Positions 1 to 10,084 are shown, numbered from the stretch's first letter. The stretch: 64,000 nucleotides of DNA from Planococcus shixiaomingii (GCF_030413615.1 NZ_CP129236.1:2402001-2466000), one strand, 5' to 3'. Numbers and translations are program-made. Notes: generated from the sequence alone by a model not told the origin.

Positions 1-1017
1 ATAAACAGCATAGCCATCAAATTTCAAAGGCTGGTTGACGCGGATCGGATATTCCTTCACCGCTTCCATGTTATTGGTTTCTCCGGGTAGGGCGTCTTCC
101 GGTTTTTTATACAACACGATATCTGTCTGGTAATTTTTCACGACACTTCCGACACGGTCAACCGCTTCGCTAAAAGCACCATCTTTTTCTTCACCCGTAT
201 ACGTCTCTAGTGCAAAGTTTTTGCTTTCGAGAGCATACCCTGGCGCTTCCGGAATGGCACGTGTCTCGCCTTCCCGAATCCATAACGTTTCATCCACATA
301 AAATCCTGGCATCATGCGCAGCATGACCCCAAATAGGAAAATGATCAGGCCGATATGGTTGACATAAGGGCCCCACCGAGAAAAACGGCCCTTTTCTGCT
401 AGGAGGCCATTTTTATCCAGTGTCACGTTGTATTTCAATTCTTTCAGTTTCGATTCCGCTTTTGTAAGGGCATCTTCCGGTGCTTGGCCTTTTCCGTAAA
501 TACGCTGTTTGTTCATAAAGCTCTCATGGCGGAGAACCCGCTGATTTTTTAATGATCGGTATAAAGGCACAAAACGGTCCAGACTGGCAATAATAAGCGA
601 AATGGCCAGCATCCCGACTAAGATGATAAACCAAAATGAACTGTATAAATCATGGAATCCTAAAAAATGGTAAATACGGCCGATTTCTCCGTACACTTCT
701 GAATAATAAGCTTTGATCGTGTCTTCAGTTCTTACAGGTACAACCACATATTGTTCTTGCGGCAAAATAGTTCCAATAGCCGCAGCCACTAACAGCGCTA
801 CGATTATTCCAATACCGACTTTCACACTGGAAAAGAAGTTCCATATCTTGTCGATGATTGTTTTGTTGTAGGTTTGGGACCTTCTAGCTGTTCCTTCGTA
901 ACGCATATCCACAAGCTTGCTGTTTTGTTCTTTCTCGGTCAAAGAACGTCCGCACGATTCACAAAGAATTGTCCCGGGCGGATTAACATGACCGCACTGG
1001 CATTGCAATTTCTCCAT
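1..1017 (-). CDS. resB: ResB, cytochrome c biogenesis protein (C-terminus cut by window)
   Basis: Membrane component of the System II cytochrome c maturation machinery, which with ResC moves and attaches haem to apocytochromes outside the membrane. I translated it from the ATG at 1017. It opens with a small zinc-ribbon-like segment (CQCGH, then CESCG), followed by hydrophobic segments near residues 45-70 and 105-130 and the 'GRFSRWGPYVNHIGLIIFL' segment typical of ResB. The start has an AAGGAG site inside the end of resA, 13 bases upstream, so resA and resB are translationally close. The stop lies beyond base 1. The N-terminal zinc ribbon is common in Bacillales ResB. Confidence 0.9.
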   Translation of the reverse strand, partial: MEKLQCQCGHVNPPGTILCESCGRSLTEKEQNSKLVDMRYEGTARRSQTYNKTIIDKIWNFFSSVKVGIGIIVALLVAAAIGTILPQEQYVVVPVRTEDTIKAYYSEVYGEIGRIYHFLGFHDLYSSFWFIILVGMLAISLIIASLDRFVPLYRSLKNQRVLRHESFMNKQRIYGKGQAPEDALTKAESKLKELKYNVTLDKNGLLAEKGRFSRWGPYVNHIGLIIFLFGVMLRMMPGFYVDETLWIREGETRAIPEAPGYALESKNFALETYTGEEKDGAFSEAVDRVGSVVKNYQTDIVLYKKPEDALPGETNNMEAVKEYPIRVNQPLKFDGYAVY

Positions 1018-1030
1018 CCGAAAAAACTCC

Positions 1031-1579
1031 TTATTCAGGTTTGATTTCTTCCATAAACCCTTCAATATCTTGTTCTGTCATTTCACCGGTGATAATCCGC
1101 TCGATATTGCCTTCCGGGTTCACCAATACGGTTGTCGGCAAAGGAATGATGTTGTAAGCGGTCATTACGCTTTTCGTTTTGTCGATAACAACGGGAAATG
1201 ACAAGTTATATTGATCGGCAAACGACTGGACTTCGAAATCAGACTGCGCAATATTCACTGCCAACACTTGGACGCCGTCTTCTTTAAATGCTTCGTATTG
1301 GCGGTCCATAGCAGGCATTTCTTTTGCACAAGGCTTACACCAAGTTCCCCAGAAATTCAAGAAAACTCCCTGTCCTTTATAATCGGAAAGCTGATGGCTT
1401 TCGCCGTCTAGGTCAACAAGCTTGAAATCGGGCGCTTCGTCGCCGACTTTCAAGACGCTGACATCTTCAGCTGTTGCGTTATTGTAAAGGGTGTATCCGA
1501 TAGCAGCAATCAGTAAAAAAAGAATGATTGAACGCATAATGACTCTGTTTTTCTTTTTGTTCTTTTTCTTCTCACTCAT
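1031..1579 (-). CDS. resA: ResA, thiol-disulfide oxidoreductase for cytochrome c maturation
   Basis: Membrane-anchored extracytoplasmic thioredoxin-like protein that reduces the haem-binding cysteines of apocytochrome c. The sequence shows a lysine-rich N-terminus, one signal-anchor helix (about residues 14-33), and a TlpA/ResA thioredoxin fold with the active-site motif WGTWCKPC near residue 78 and a cis-proline region (IPLPTTVLV). Length 182 aa is normal for the family. An AGGAGG-like site precedes the ATG. It lies directly upstream of resB, as in the res operon of Bacillus. Confidence 0.95.
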   Translation of the reverse strand: MSEKKKNKKKNRVIMRSIILFLLIAAIGYTLYNNATAEDVSVLKVGDEAPDFKLVDLDGESHQLSDYKGQGVFLNFWGTWCKPCAKEMPAMDRQYEAFKEDGVQVLAVNIAQSDFEVQSFADQYNLSFPVVIDKTKSVMTAYNIIPLPTTVLVNPEGNIERIITGEMTEQDIEGFMEEIKPE

Positions 1580-1668
1580 TAAATTTCCCTCCTTCGAGGT
1601 TTATGCAAATCCAATTATAGCAAAGTTTCTACTACTGAATGGAGGCAGTTTTGAATGGTTTGTGAACG

Positions 1669-2400
1669 TTAGTGGCGCTTGCCTGTTTCAGCCATTACCC
1701 GCAACAATTTCACTTCATGGGAGCTTAGTTCCCGTGATTCTCCGGCGTTCAAGCCTTTAAGCGTTAAAAATGCAAATTGTTCGCGGCTCAATTTTTGGAC
1801 CGGGAAGCCGATAGCGTCGAACATTCTGCGGACTTGGCGGTTTCTTCCTTCGTGTATGGTGATTTGAACGATGGCTTTGCCTGTTTTGCGGTCGGCCGAC
1901 AACAATTTCACTTTAGCCGGCGCCGTCATGCCGTCTTCAAGCTTGATGCCTCGCTCTAGCTTTTGCAGATCTTCTCGTGCGGGAATGCCTTTAAGGCGCG
2001 CTACATAGGTTTTATCAATTTCGAATTTCGGGTGCGTCAATATATTGGCGAATTCGCCGTCATTTGTCATAATCAGCAAGCCGGATGTATCGTAATCTAA
2101 ACGGCCAACCGGATAAATGCGTTTGTCTACAGTGTCAAAAAAGTCTGTGACGACTTTTCTGTTTTTGTCATCGCTGACAGCAGAAATTACACCACGCGGT
2201 TTGTATAATAAATAATACACTTTTTGTTCTTTTTCAAGCTGGACGCCTTCCACTTCAATTGTGTCGGAATGCGAAACCTTTGTTCCAAGTTCTTTTACCA
2301 CTTTTCCGTTGACTCTGACTTTGCCGTCCAATATTAACTGTTCTGACTTGCGTCTTGATGCGATGCCGGCATGTGCCAACATTTTCTGTAATCTCTCCAT
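1669..2400 (-). CDS. rluB: Ribosomal large subunit pseudouridine synthase B
   Basis: Converts a uridine of 23S rRNA to pseudouridine. The N-terminal S4 RNA-binding domain (residues about 1-60, starting MERLQKMLAHAGIASRRKSE) is followed by the RsuA/RluB catalytic domain with GRLDYDTSGLL, whose Asp is the catalytic residue, and the conserved EGRNRQVRRM segment. The 243-aa length fits. It is downstream of scpB on the same strand and upstream of resA, the usual Bacillales order (scpA-scpB-rluB-resA). The family assignment is secure; B rather than another RsuA-type member rests on this context. Confidence 0.92.
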   Translation of the reverse strand: MERLQKMLAHAGIASRRKSEQLILDGKVRVNGKVVKELGTKVSHSDTIEVEGVQLEKEQKVYYLLYKPRGVISAVSDDKNRKVVTDFFDTVDKRIYPVGRLDYDTSGLLIMTNDGEFANILTHPKFEIDKTYVARLKGIPAREDLQKLERGIKLEDGMTAPAKVKLLSADRKTGKAIVQITIHEGRNRQVRRMFDAIGFPVQKLSREQFAFLTLKGLNAGESRELSSHEVKLLRVMAETGKRH

Positions 2401-2529
2401 AAGTTCACCTCATTGATTTTTTCCGTTCGTTCCTTCGGCATTATGCCACATTTGGCGCAAAAGCAAAAGCGCCAAACCGCAACAAAACGAAGGAAGACTG
2501 TCTCTCGTCTGCAGTCTTCCTCCAACCGG

Positions 2530-3120
2530 TTAAGCTTTCGCTTCTTCTTTGAACGTTTCCTGGAATTTAGTCATAAACAAATCTGTTTCTTCTTCGGGAT
2601 CACTGCTTGTATCTTCAGGCAATGGGGGTAATTCATCCAAGTTATTTAATCCGAAATAATTAAGGAATTCGTTCGTCGTGCCATATAAAATGGCACGGCC
2701 GGTTCCTTCTGCTCTGCCCATTTCCTGGATCAAGCCTTTTGCGGCAAGCGTTTGGAGCGGCTTTTCGCTTTTGACTCCCCGCAAATCCTCAATTTCCACG
2801 CGGGTAAGCGGCTGCTTGTATGCTACTATCGCCAAAACTTCCAGCGATGCCTGGGACAGTGCTTGCGGCGTCGGATTTTCCACAAGTTTCTGAATGGTTT
2901 CTGCCGCTTCCGGTTTCGTGACCAGCTGGAAGATGCCTGAAAACTCCTTTATCATGAGACCACTGGCTGGCTCACCGTAGCGTATTGCCATATCGTTGAT
3001 GCATTCCCGAATTTCCTCTTCACCCGCATCTGTCAAAAATTCGAGCTGGGCCATCGTCAACCCGTCATCTCCTACAACAAAAAGCAAGGCTTCAATTTTA
3101 TTCGAAAGATTCGTCTTCAT
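2530..3120 (-). CDS. scpB: ScpB, segregation and condensation protein B
   Basis: Winged-helix subunit of the SMC-ScpAB condensin that organises and separates chromosomes. The protein has two winged-helix modules (about residues 5-85 and 95-165) with the family signature QALSQASLEVLAIVAYKQP-type block and the following LTRVEIEDLRGV, then an acidic C-terminal tail. Length 196 aa is typical. The start overlaps the end of scpA by 23 bases, implying translational coupling so the two partners are made together. Confidence 0.95.
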   Translation of the reverse strand: MKTNLSNKIEALLFVVGDDGLTMAQLEFLTDAGEEEIRECINDMAIRYGEPASGLMIKEFSGIFQLVTKPEAAETIQKLVENPTPQALSQASLEVLAIVAYKQPLTRVEIEDLRGVKSEKPLQTLAAKGLIQEMGRAEGTGRAILYGTTNEFLNYFGLNNLDELPPLPEDTSSDPEEETDLFMTKFQETFKEEAKA

Positions 3121-3871
3121 ATTTCCACGTTTCCTTTCTTAGTTCCACCATTAAATCAGTGAAATTCTTTTCCTGTTCTACGGCTATAACCTGCCGTTTC
3201 ATCAGTTCAAGCACTGACAAAAATGAAACCACTAAAACCGATTTATCATCCGAAGGAAATAAATTCGTAAAAGAAGTTTTGCCCTTTGCGGTTTTTAAAC
3301 GGCTGACGATTGTTGTCATTTGGTCCTTGATTGAAATTTCCTGCCGGGCGATTCGGGCTGAAAGTGGTGCCTTCAATTGCTTGCGGCGCAGCATTTTTTG
3401 AAAAGCGGCTAGCATATCGAACGTATTCACTTCCAAATCGACATTTTCCACCGGTACGGCAAGCTGGAATTCGGACAAATCTTTCGGTGTTTTTGTGTAA
3501 AGAATTGAACGGTTTTTTTCCAGCTCTTTCATTTGCAAGGACGCTTCTTTGAATTTCCGGTACTCCACCAGCCGGGAGACCAATTCTTCACGCGGGTCTT
3601 GATCTTCAAATTCATATTCGATATCCTCAAGTTCCCCTTCATGCACAGGAAGCAGCATTTTGCTCTTGATCGCGAGCAATGTCGCCGCCATCACCAAGTA
3701 TTCACTCGCTTCATTTAACTCAAGCACTTGCAGAGCGCGAATATGTTCCATATACTGTGTAGTGATCTGTGAAACCGGGATATCGTAAATATCAATTTCC
3801 AAACGGTGTATTAAATGCAATAATAAATCAAGAGGGCCTTCAAAGGCCTCGACTTTTACTTCATAGGACAT
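3098..3871 (-). CDS. scpA: ScpA, segregation and condensation protein A (kleisin)
   Basis: Kleisin subunit that bridges the SMC heads and binds ScpB. It begins with the diagnostic FEGPLDLLLHLIHRLEIDIYD region that contacts the SMC neck, has the middle ScpB-binding region, and ends with a small winged helix (about residues 180-250). At 257 aa it is full length. It is first in the minus-strand run scpA-scpB-rluB-resA-resB and is divergent from the DUF309 gene, so the 57 bases between them must carry promoters for both directions. Confidence 0.95.
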   Translation of the reverse strand: MSYEVKVEAFEGPLDLLLHLIHRLEIDIYDIPVSQITTQYMEHIRALQVLELNEASEYLVMAATLLAIKSKMLLPVHEGELEDIEYEFEDQDPREELVSRLVEYRKFKEASLQMKELEKNRSILYTKTPKDLSEFQLAVPVENVDLEVNTFDMLAAFQKMLRRKQLKAPLSARIARQEISIKDQMTTIVSRLKTAKGKTSFTNLFPSDDKSVLVVSFLSVLELMKRQVIAVEQEKNFTDLMVELRKETWKYEDESFE

Positions 3872-3928
3872 GCTTGACCACCTGACTGTTAAAGATACTT
3901 ATATTATTATAGTAGAAAGGGGATTAAA

Positions 3929-4429
3929 ATGCACCCACTCCACCACCCGCTCTTTATCCAATTTATTATAAACTTCAATAGCGAACGCGATTATTTTGAG
4001 TGCCACGAAGTTGGTGAAGAGTATTGGAAATCTCTTGCACCTAAAGATAAAACCCATCCCCTGACTGGATGGATCCAACTGGCCGTCGGCATGTACCATT
4101 GGAGAAGAAGTAATTACCCGGGAGCATTGCGGTCGTTCATCCGGGCAAAAGCAAAACTGGCAGACGCCGGCATTTGGGTGGAAGGCTTCGACCAACCGGA
4201 ATTGATCCGTATGTTGAGCGTTTCCATAGAAGCTGTAACCGAACGCAAGCCCTTTTTCTCGTATAAGATTCCTATCGTTTCAACAGAACTGAAAGAAACC
4301 GTCAGAAGCTACCAAGCAACGCATCCTATTGCACCACAAGACCCATACTATGTCATGCACAAACACCGATTGCGGGACCGCTCGTCGATCATCAGTTTGC
4401 GTGAACAGAAAAAAAGGCGGAACCTTTAA
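3929..4429 (+). CDS. DUF309 family protein (YpuF-like)
   Basis: Small helical protein of unknown biochemical role. The N-terminal half carries the DUF309 pattern, including FNSERDYFECHEVGEEYWK and a G-W-I-Q-L-A-V helix, resembling B. subtilis YpuF, which also lies next to scpA. It is divergent from scpA; AGAAAGGGG lies just upstream of the ATG. The family is known by sequence only; its association with scpA/scpB is conserved in Bacillales. It converges on ribT across a shared terminator. Confidence 0.75.
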   Translation: MHPLHHPLFIQFIINFNSERDYFECHEVGEEYWKSLAPKDKTHPLTGWIQLAVGMYHWRRSNYPGALRSFIRAKAKLADAGIWVEGFDQPELIRMLSVSIEAVTERKPFFSYKIPIVSTELKETVRSYQATHPIAPQDPYYVMHKHRLRDRSSIISLREQKKRRNL

Positions 4430-4449
4430 TCAAAGGCCGCCTTTTTTTT
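4409..4449. terminator. Bidirectional terminator between DUF309 gene and ribT
   Basis: Stem AAAAAAGGCGG with GGCCGCCTTTTTT, loop of about 12 bases, A-run before and T-run after. It overlaps both stop codons, so it can end transcription from either side. Confidence 0.85.
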
Positions 4450-4789
4450 GAGGGCATTTTTCTAGAAATGCATGGGTTTCTTCCGTTGAACGCATCTCGC
4501 GTTCTTGCATCATTTGCTGGATTTTCTCGACCATGGCACGGCCGACCCCTTCACCTCTATGAGAAGGGTTTACCGATATGTGGTGAATGATAAATGCATC
4601 TTCTGTCATCTCCACACCCAATAAGCCAACAAAATCTTCGCCCTTTTTCCAAAGAAACAATTGCCAATCAGGATTTTCTTCATACTTCTGCATCGTTTTT
4701 TGCAGCACTTTTAAATCCCGCTCTTTAGGCATGAACGACATCAAGCCCATCGCGATTTTTTCAAATGATTTTTTATATCTGAGTAGCAT
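4430..4789 (-). CDS. ribT: RibT-like GNAT acetyltransferase
   Basis: Predicted GNAT N-acetyltransferase. It contains the acetyl-CoA-binding motif HRGEGVGRAMVEKI near residue 80 and preceding strands of the GNAT fold. It matches the RibT family that closes the riboflavin operon in Bacillus, but no rib genes are present here, so the link to riboflavin is by similarity only. I place the start at the ATG at 4789, which has GAGGGA six bases upstream; an in-frame TTG at 4795 is too close to that site. Confidence 0.7.
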   Translation of the reverse strand: MLLRYKKSFEKIAMGLMSFMPKERDLKVLQKTMQKYEENPDWQLFLWKKGEDFVGLLGVEMTEDAFIIHHISVNPSHRGEGVGRAMVEKIQQMMQEREMRSTEETHAFLEKCPQKKGGL

Positions 4790-4867
4790 ATTCAATCCCT
4801 CGTTTTCGTCCTTACACGGCTTTGTCCATTCTACTTTAAACTTGGCAAGAACTCAAGTTCAGGAATT

Positions 4868-4972
4868 TCAACCGCTTATGACGTTGTCTGCAAAGAAGAC
4901 CCAATATAGAATTCCCCATCCTATTGCCGCTACCAGCAAAAAAATGAATAATAAAAGGTTGGCTCTATTCAT
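4868..4972 (-). CDS. 34-aa single-pass membrane microprotein overlapping lysA
   Basis: A short reading frame starting MNRANLLLFIFLLVAAIG and ending VISG. Most of it is one hydrophobic helix followed by a short tail. Its ATG overlaps the lysA stop codon in an ATGA arrangement, and AAAGG lies just upstream inside lysA, so it should be translated by coupling to lysA. I do not recognise the family. The overlap, ribosome site and clean helix support a real gene; function unknown. Confidence 0.6.
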   Translation of the reverse strand: MNRANLLLFIFLLVAAIGWGILYWVFFADNVISG

Positions 4973-6291
4973 TGGCCTTTAACTTCTTTCGTATATGACA
5001 TATCGTGAGTGATTAAATCTTCATTTGTCTCGCGCCTCACAACAAGCTGATGCTCGCCATTTTCAACAAACACCACCGCTGGCCGCCCGATACGGTTGTA
5101 ATTGCTCGCCATGGAATAGCCATATGCACCCGTACAGAACATGCTCAATATGTCTCCCGCCTCGACTGCCGGCAATTTCGCCTCGTCGATCAATTTATCG
5201 CCTGATTCACACAGTTTTCCGGCTATGGTATAAAGCTCTGTCGCTTCGGCATTCGCTTTATTGGCGATTAAGGAGGTGTATTTTGCCCCGTATAAAGCTG
5301 GCCGGATATTGTCAGACATCCCCCCGTCAACTGCCGCATACTTGCGCAGACCCGGCACTTCTTTCATCGATCCCACCGTATACAACGTCGTCCCGGCATC
5401 CCCGATCAATGAACGGCCAGGTTCGATCCAAATTTCAGGCAGTGGAAAATTAGCAGCTGCCGACACTTTTTTGACCGTCCGGATCATGTCTCTTACATAA
5501 ACAGCCGGTTCTAATGGCGTGTCTTCGTCGGTATAACGGATGCCGAAACCGCCCCCTAAATTCAAAACCGGACAGCGATAGCCAAAGTCTTTTTCCCATT
5601 CCGACATCTTTTCGACTAACTTCTCGGCAGCCAGCTGGAAGCCGGTCGTATCGAAAATTTGAGACCCGATATGGCAATGGAGTCCCATAAGTTTTAAAAA
5701 CGAATGCCCGTATGCGCGTTTGAATGCTTCATCCGCTTGCCCGTTTTTCAAATCGAAACCGAATTTCGAATCTTCCTGGCCCGTCGTAATATAGTCATGC
5801 GTATGCGCTTCGACTCCCGGCGTTACACGCAAGAGAATGTTCATCGATTGTTCCAGTTCTTCCGAAATCTTTTTCAAAAGCTCAATTTCATAAAAATTAT
5901 CAACGACGATGCAGCCGATCTGTTCTTCAAACGCCATGCGCAATTCCGTTTCGCTTTTGTTATTGCCGTGAAAATGAATTTTCTCTTTTGGAAATCCGGC
6001 TTTGACGGCCGTATACAATTCCCCGCCAGACACGACATCAAGCGACAAATTTTCTTCAGCCGCCACTTGATATATGGCTATGCTTGAGAAAGCCTTGCTG
6101 GCATACGCTACTTGATAACGGATCGCTTCATCTTCAAACGTTTTTTGAAAAGCCTTGGCACGGTCCCGGAATAATTGAATATCGTAGACAAAAAGCGGTG
6201 TTCCATATACTTTAGCAAGGTCTACAGAATCTATTCCACCGATCGTTAAATGCCCTTGTTCATTAATAGCTTGAGTACCATACAAATGCAT
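4969..6291 (-). CDS. lysA: Diaminopimelate decarboxylase
   Basis: PLP enzyme that makes L-lysine from meso-diaminopimelate. Visible are the PLP lysine in YASKAFSS (about residue 60), the phosphate-binding GGGFGI, and CESGDKL supplying the active-site Cys of the partner subunit. The upstream-extended frame (6354) is not the start: the ATG at 6291 (MHLYGTQAIN) has GAGGAGG at ideal spacing, giving 440 aa, the usual size. It follows the pdp terminator, so it has its own promoter near 6300-6320 or is expressed by read-through. Confidence 0.95.
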   Translation of the reverse strand: MHLYGTQAINEQGHLTIGGIDSVDLAKVYGTPLFVYDIQLFRDRAKAFQKTFEDEAIRYQVAYASKAFSSIAIYQVAAEENLSLDVVSGGELYTAVKAGFPKEKIHFHGNNKSETELRMAFEEQIGCIVVDNFYEIELLKKISEELEQSMNILLRVTPGVEAHTHDYITTGQEDSKFGFDLKNGQADEAFKRAYGHSFLKLMGLHCHIGSQIFDTTGFQLAAEKLVEKMSEWEKDFGYRCPVLNLGGGFGIRYTDEDTPLEPAVYVRDMIRTVKKVSAAANFPLPEIWIEPGRSLIGDAGTTLYTVGSMKEVPGLRKYAAVDGGMSDNIRPALYGAKYTSLIANKANAEATELYTIAGKLCESGDKLIDEAKLPAVEAGDILSMFCTGAYGYSMASNYNRIGRPAVVFVENGEHQLVVRRETNEDLITHDMSYTKEVKGQ

Positions 6292-6321
6292 GAGTTCCCT
6301 CCTCGTATTCGCGAATTGCCG

Positions 6322-6357
6322 ATAAAAAAATCTTGCTGAGAATAATCTCAGCAAGAT
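6322..6357 (-). terminator. Terminator of the deoB-pdp operon
   Basis: Perfect 12-bp inverted repeat ATCTTGCTGAGA / TCTCAGCAAGAT with an ATAA loop, followed on the minus strand by seven Ts, immediately after the pdp stop codon. Confidence 0.9.
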
Positions 6358-6361
6358 GGGT

Positions 6362-7666
6362 TTAATCAGTGATTACCGCTGAAATAAGCGGAGTTTTTTC
6401 AACCGATTCGCTTGAATATTCTACACTATTATACAACACTCGCAAGCATTCTGCGACATCTTCTGTGTTGGAATAAACTGTAGCAATTGATTCGCCTTCG
6501 CGGACGAAATCGCCGACTTTTTTATGCAGCACAAGTCCGACCGCCAAATCGATTTCAGATTCTTTTGTTGCTCGTCCAGCTCCTAACAGCATAGCAGCAG
6601 TACCGATATCATCAGCTACCATGTTAGAGATGTAACCTTCAGCCTTAGAAGGAACTTCTGTTTTAAACTGGGCTTGCGGCAACAAATTCACATCATCCAC
6701 TACAGCAGGGTTGCCGCCTTGGCTTTCGATGAACTGCTTGAAGATTTTAAGCGCTTCGCCATTTTCAATCACTTGCAATAACATTGCACGTGCTTCTTCA
6801 AGTGTTTCCGCTTTTCCACCGACAACTACCATTTGGCTGCCAAGCACTAAGCAAAGTTCCGTTAAGTCTTCCGGTCCATTGCCTTGCAAGGTTTCAATCG
6901 CCTCTTTCACTTCAAGAGCGTTGCCGATTGCGTAACCAAGCGGTTGGCCCATATCTGAAATGATGGCCATTGTTTGGCGGCCGGTCGCGTTGCCGATGCC
7001 TACCATAGCGTGCGCAAGTTCTTTAGCATCTTCTTCTGTTTTCATGAATGCGCCTTCGCCTGTTTTTACATCCAGAACAATCGCATTCGCACCAGCAGCG
7101 ATCTTTTTACTCATGATTGAACTGGCAATAAGCGGAATGCTGTTGACAGTCGCCGTTACATCGCGCAATGCGTATAACTTTTTGTCAGCAGGTGTAAGGT
7201 TTCCACTTTGCCCGATAACCGCAACTTTAATATCATTTACTTGCTTGATAAAGTCTTCGGTCGACAATTCAACATGGAACCCTTCAATCGCTTCCAATTT
7301 ATCGATCGTACCGCCTGTATGGCCAAGACCGCGCCCACTCATTTTCGCTACCGGTACTCCACATGCTGCTACGAGCGGCCCAAGAACTAGAGTTGTCGTA
7401 TCGCCAACGCCGCCAGTGGAATGCTTATCCACTTTAATGCCTTCAATTGCAGACAAGTCGATTTGATCTCCTGAAGCGGCCATAGCCAATGTCAAATCTG
7501 CACGTTCCCGGTCGGTCATGTTTTGGAAATATACCGCCATTAAAAAGGCGCTCATTTGGTAGTCCGCAATTTCGCCTTTCGTATAGCCAGTTACTATAAA
7601 TTGGATTTCTTCTGTAGAAAGTTCAAAGCCATCGCGTTTTTTTTCTATTAAGTCAACCATTCTCAT
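6362..7666 (-). CDS. pdp: Pyrimidine-nucleoside phosphorylase
   Basis: Phosphorolysis of uridine, thymidine and deoxyuridine to base plus (deoxy)ribose-1-phosphate. The thymidine/pyrimidine phosphorylase signature is visible in [11 protein letters not shown] and the phosphate-binding [12 protein letters not shown] near residue 80, and the C-terminal domain is complete. Length 434 aa is as expected. It lies 17 bases downstream of deoB on the same strand, so the pair forms a nucleoside salvage operon whose sugar-phosphate product is the substrate of DeoB. Confidence 0.95.
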   Translation of the reverse strand: MRMVDLIEKKRDGFELSTEEIQFIVTGYTKGEIADYQMSAFLMAVYFQNMTDRERADLTLAMAASGDQIDLSAIEGIKVDKHSTGGVGDTTTLVLGPLVAACGVPVAKMSGRGLGHTGGTIDKLEAIEGFHVELSTEDFIKQVNDIKVAVIGQSGNLTPADKKLYALRDVTATVNSIPLIASSIMSKKIAAGANAIVLDVKTGEGAFMKTEEDAKELAHAMVGIGNATGRQTMAIISDMGQPLGYAIGNALEVKEAIETLQGNGPEDLTELCLVLGSQMVVVGGKAETLEEARAMLLQVIENGEALKIFKQFIESQGGNPAVVDDVNLLPQAQFKTEVPSKAEGYISNMVADDIGTAAMLLGAGRATKESEIDLAVGLVLHKKVGDFVREGESIATVYSNTEDVAECLRVLYNSVEYSSESVEKTPLISAVITD

Positions 7667-7683
7667 TGATATTAACCGCCTTT

Positions 7684-8868
7684 TTAGTTTAGTTTTGATA
7701 AAAAGCTTGTGCCGAACTTCGGCATTGGTGCTGAGAAGTTCTCTGCTACCGTAGCGCCGATATCCGCAAATGTTTTGCCGAGTTCCAATTGCTCCCCGCC
7801 ATTAAATCGCGGTGAAAAAGCTAGAAGCGGCACATATTCACGTGTATGGTCTGTCCCTGGGAAAGTTGGATCATTGCCATGGTCCGCAGTGATAATTACC
7901 AAGTCGTCGACCGTCAATTTTTCGAGCACTTCAGGCAATCGTGCATCAAACGCTTCAAGCGCTTCCCCGTAGCCTTTTGGATCTCGGCGGTGGCCATATA
8001 AGGCGTCAAAATCAACCAAATTCAAGAAACTTAATCCGTTGAAATTTTCTCCTGCCACTTCGACAAGCTTGTCCATGCCGTCCATATTGTCTTTTGTGCG
8101 GACTGTTTTTGTCACGCCTTCACCGTTAAAAATATCGTCAATTTTACCAATTGCAATTACATCTTTGCCGATGTCTTTTAATTCGTTCATTGCCGTACGT
8201 TCAAAAGGCTTGAGCGCATAGTCATGGCGATTTGAGGTACGTTTGAATGCACCAGGTTCACCAAGAAACGGGCGTGCAATGATGCGTCCGACCAAATATT
8301 CAGGGTCAAGCGTCAATTCACGGGCAATTTCACAAATTTTATATAGTTCTTCCAAAGGCACTACTTCTTCATGTGCAGCGATTTGCAGAACCGGGTCCGC
8401 AGAAGTGTAGACAATAATAGCGCCAGTCTCCATGTGCTCTTGACCTAACTCGTCCAAGATTTCTGTACCGCTTGCGGGTTTATTGCCGATCACTTTTCTT
8501 CCTGTTTTTTCTTCCAAAGCTTGAATCAAGGATTCCGGAAATCCTTCAGGATATACCTTAAAAGGTGTATCGATGTTAAGGCCCATGATTTCCCAGTGCC
8601 CTGTCATTGTATCTTTTCCGACAGAAGCTTCCTGCAATTTGCCGTAATAAGCTGCTGGAGTTTCAGCCGCCGGCACTCCTTTGATCGGTTTAATGTTGCT
8701 TAAACCGAGCTTTGCCATATTCGGCATTGATAATCCGCCGAGAGTTTCGGCAATATGGCCAAGTGTATCGGATCCTGTGTCGCCAAAGGCTTCAGCATCT
8801 GGAGCTTCTCCAATTCCTACTGAATCTAGGACGATTAAATGTATGCGTTCAAAAGGTTTGTTAGTCAT
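7684..8868 (-). CDS. deoB: Phosphopentomutase
   Basis: Interconverts (deoxy)ribose-1-phosphate and -5-phosphate. It belongs to the alkaline phosphatase superfamily: the metal-binding and nucleophile region [13 protein letters not shown] is at the N-terminus, [11 protein letters not shown] follows, and the C-terminal metal ligands are in [19 protein letters not shown]. Full-length at 394 aa with AAGGAGG before the ATG. First gene of deoB-pdp. Confidence 0.96.
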   Translation of the reverse strand: MTNKPFERIHLIVLDSVGIGEAPDAEAFGDTGSDTLGHIAETLGGLSMPNMAKLGLSNIKPIKGVPAAETPAAYYGKLQEASVGKDTMTGHWEIMGLNIDTPFKVYPEGFPESLIQALEEKTGRKVIGNKPASGTEILDELGQEHMETGAIIVYTSADPVLQIAAHEEVVPLEELYKICEIARELTLDPEYLVGRIIARPFLGEPGAFKRTSNRHDYALKPFERTAMNELKDIGKDVIAIGKIDDIFNGEGVTKTVRTKDNMDGMDKLVEVAGENFNGLSFLNLVDFDALYGHRRDPKGYGEALEAFDARLPEVLEKLTVDDLVIITADHGNDPTFPGTDHTREYVPLLAFSPRFNGGEQLELGKTFADIGATVAENFSAPMPKFGTSFLSKLN

Positions 8869-8939
8869 ATTCTATTCCTCCTTATTTACGTTCTTATCGT
8901 ACCACAAAGCCGCGTATTGTCGGAAGTCTGACGTCTCTT

Positions 8940-9842
8940 TTAAGCTCGTGGATGAAATTGGGAATATACGTCTTTTAGACGGGTTTTGCTGACATGCGTA
9001 TAGATTTGAGTGGTCGAAATATCGGCATGCCCCAACATTTCTTGAACCGCTCTAAGATCCGCCCCATTCTCAATTAAGTGTGTGGCGAATGAGTGCCTCA
9101 ATGTATGGGGTGTCAATTCTTTTTGAATTCCTGCTTTTTGGGCATGCTGCTTCAACAATTTCCAGAATCCTTGGCGCGTCAGCCGCTTGCCTCGTTGGTT
9201 GATGAACATCGCATCGGTTTTCTCGCCTGGCTTCAGCAAGTTGTGACGGGCATTTTCCAAATATGTTTTGCATGCCGTTAAAGCGGATTTTCCGAGCGGA
9301 ATTATGCGTTCTTTTCCGCCTTTGCCGAAACAACGGACAAAGCCCATCGTCAAATTAACATCTTCAACATCCAGATTGATGCATTCGCTGACGCGCATTC
9401 CGCTGGCATACAACAATTCGAGCATTGCTTGGTCTCTAATGCCGTTCGCTTTGTCGACTGCAGGTGCCTGCATAAGCGCATCCACTTCTTCAATCGACAG
9501 AACGTTCGGCAGCTTTTTATCCATTTGCGGCATCTCCAGGTGAACCGTTGGATCATTGTCCACCACCCGTTCGCGAATCAGAAATTGGTGGAACGATCGG
9601 ATCGAAGAAATGTGCCTCGCTACAGTCCGCGACGTTTTTGTAGTTTCTTTTAAATGGCGAAGATGATTTAAAATATGTATGCGCTCCACTTTGCGCAGCG
9701 AATCGAGTTGTTCCACTTCTTTCAAGTATTGAATATAGCTTTTCAAATCCCGTTCATAAGATACAAGCGTATTTGCAGCAAGCTGCCGTTCTACCCGAAG
9801 AAAATGAAGGTAATCGTCTAGTGCGTCTTTCGCGTATTTCAT
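8940..9842 (-). CDS. xerD: Tyrosine recombinase XerD
   Basis: Resolves chromosome dimers at dif with its partner recombinase. N-terminal SAM-like core-binding domain (residues 1-90) and C-terminal catalytic domain with the full set of residues: Arg in [10 protein letters not shown], Lys in [30 protein letters not shown] and the nucleophile Tyr in QIYTHV. The 300-aa size and the position between fur and deoB match the Bacillus chromosomal xerD (ripX), not a mobile integrase. Confidence 0.93.
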   Translation of the reverse strand: MKYAKDALDDYLHFLRVERQLAANTLVSYERDLKSYIQYLKEVEQLDSLRKVERIHILNHLRHLKETTKTSRTVARHISSIRSFHQFLIRERVVDNDPTVHLEMPQMDKKLPNVLSIEEVDALMQAPAVDKANGIRDQAMLELLYASGMRVSECINLDVEDVNLTMGFVRCFGKGGKERIIPLGKSALTACKTYLENARHNLLKPGEKTDAMFINQRGKRLTRQGFWKLLKQHAQKAGIQKELTPHTLRHSFATHLIENGADLRAVQEMLGHADISTTQIYTHVSKTRLKDVYSQFHPRA

Positions 9843-10037
9843 CGAACTCCTCCTTTATTCGCAAATCATTGATTTAATAAACTTGTTGATTGCTATTTCA
9901 GTTAGATTCATTCTACTCCACTTACTCATTTAATATCGAGTAAAATAGCGTGCATTCCTGATAACCAGTGGAGTTGTTTTGCGGAATATCAACAGGTAAG
10001 AATAATTAGTTCAACTTCTATAACAACGTCAAAAATA

Positions 10038-10077
10038 AAAAAAGAAGAACGACCTTCTATGGCCGTCCTTCTTTTTC
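10038..10077 (-). terminator. Terminator of fur
   Basis: Stem AGAAGGACGGCC with a near-complementary arm GGTCGTTCTTCTT and a T-run on the minus strand, just after the fur stop. Confidence 0.8.
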
Positions 10078-10084
10078 TCATCAA

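Noticed and set aside
5025..5453. 142-codon frame antisense to lysA
   Set aside because: Shadow frame with Arg/Pro/Cys-rich composition; no gene signals.
6960..7466. 168-codon frame antisense to pdp
   Set aside because: Shadow of the well-supported pdp gene; no ribosome site and no recognisable protein.
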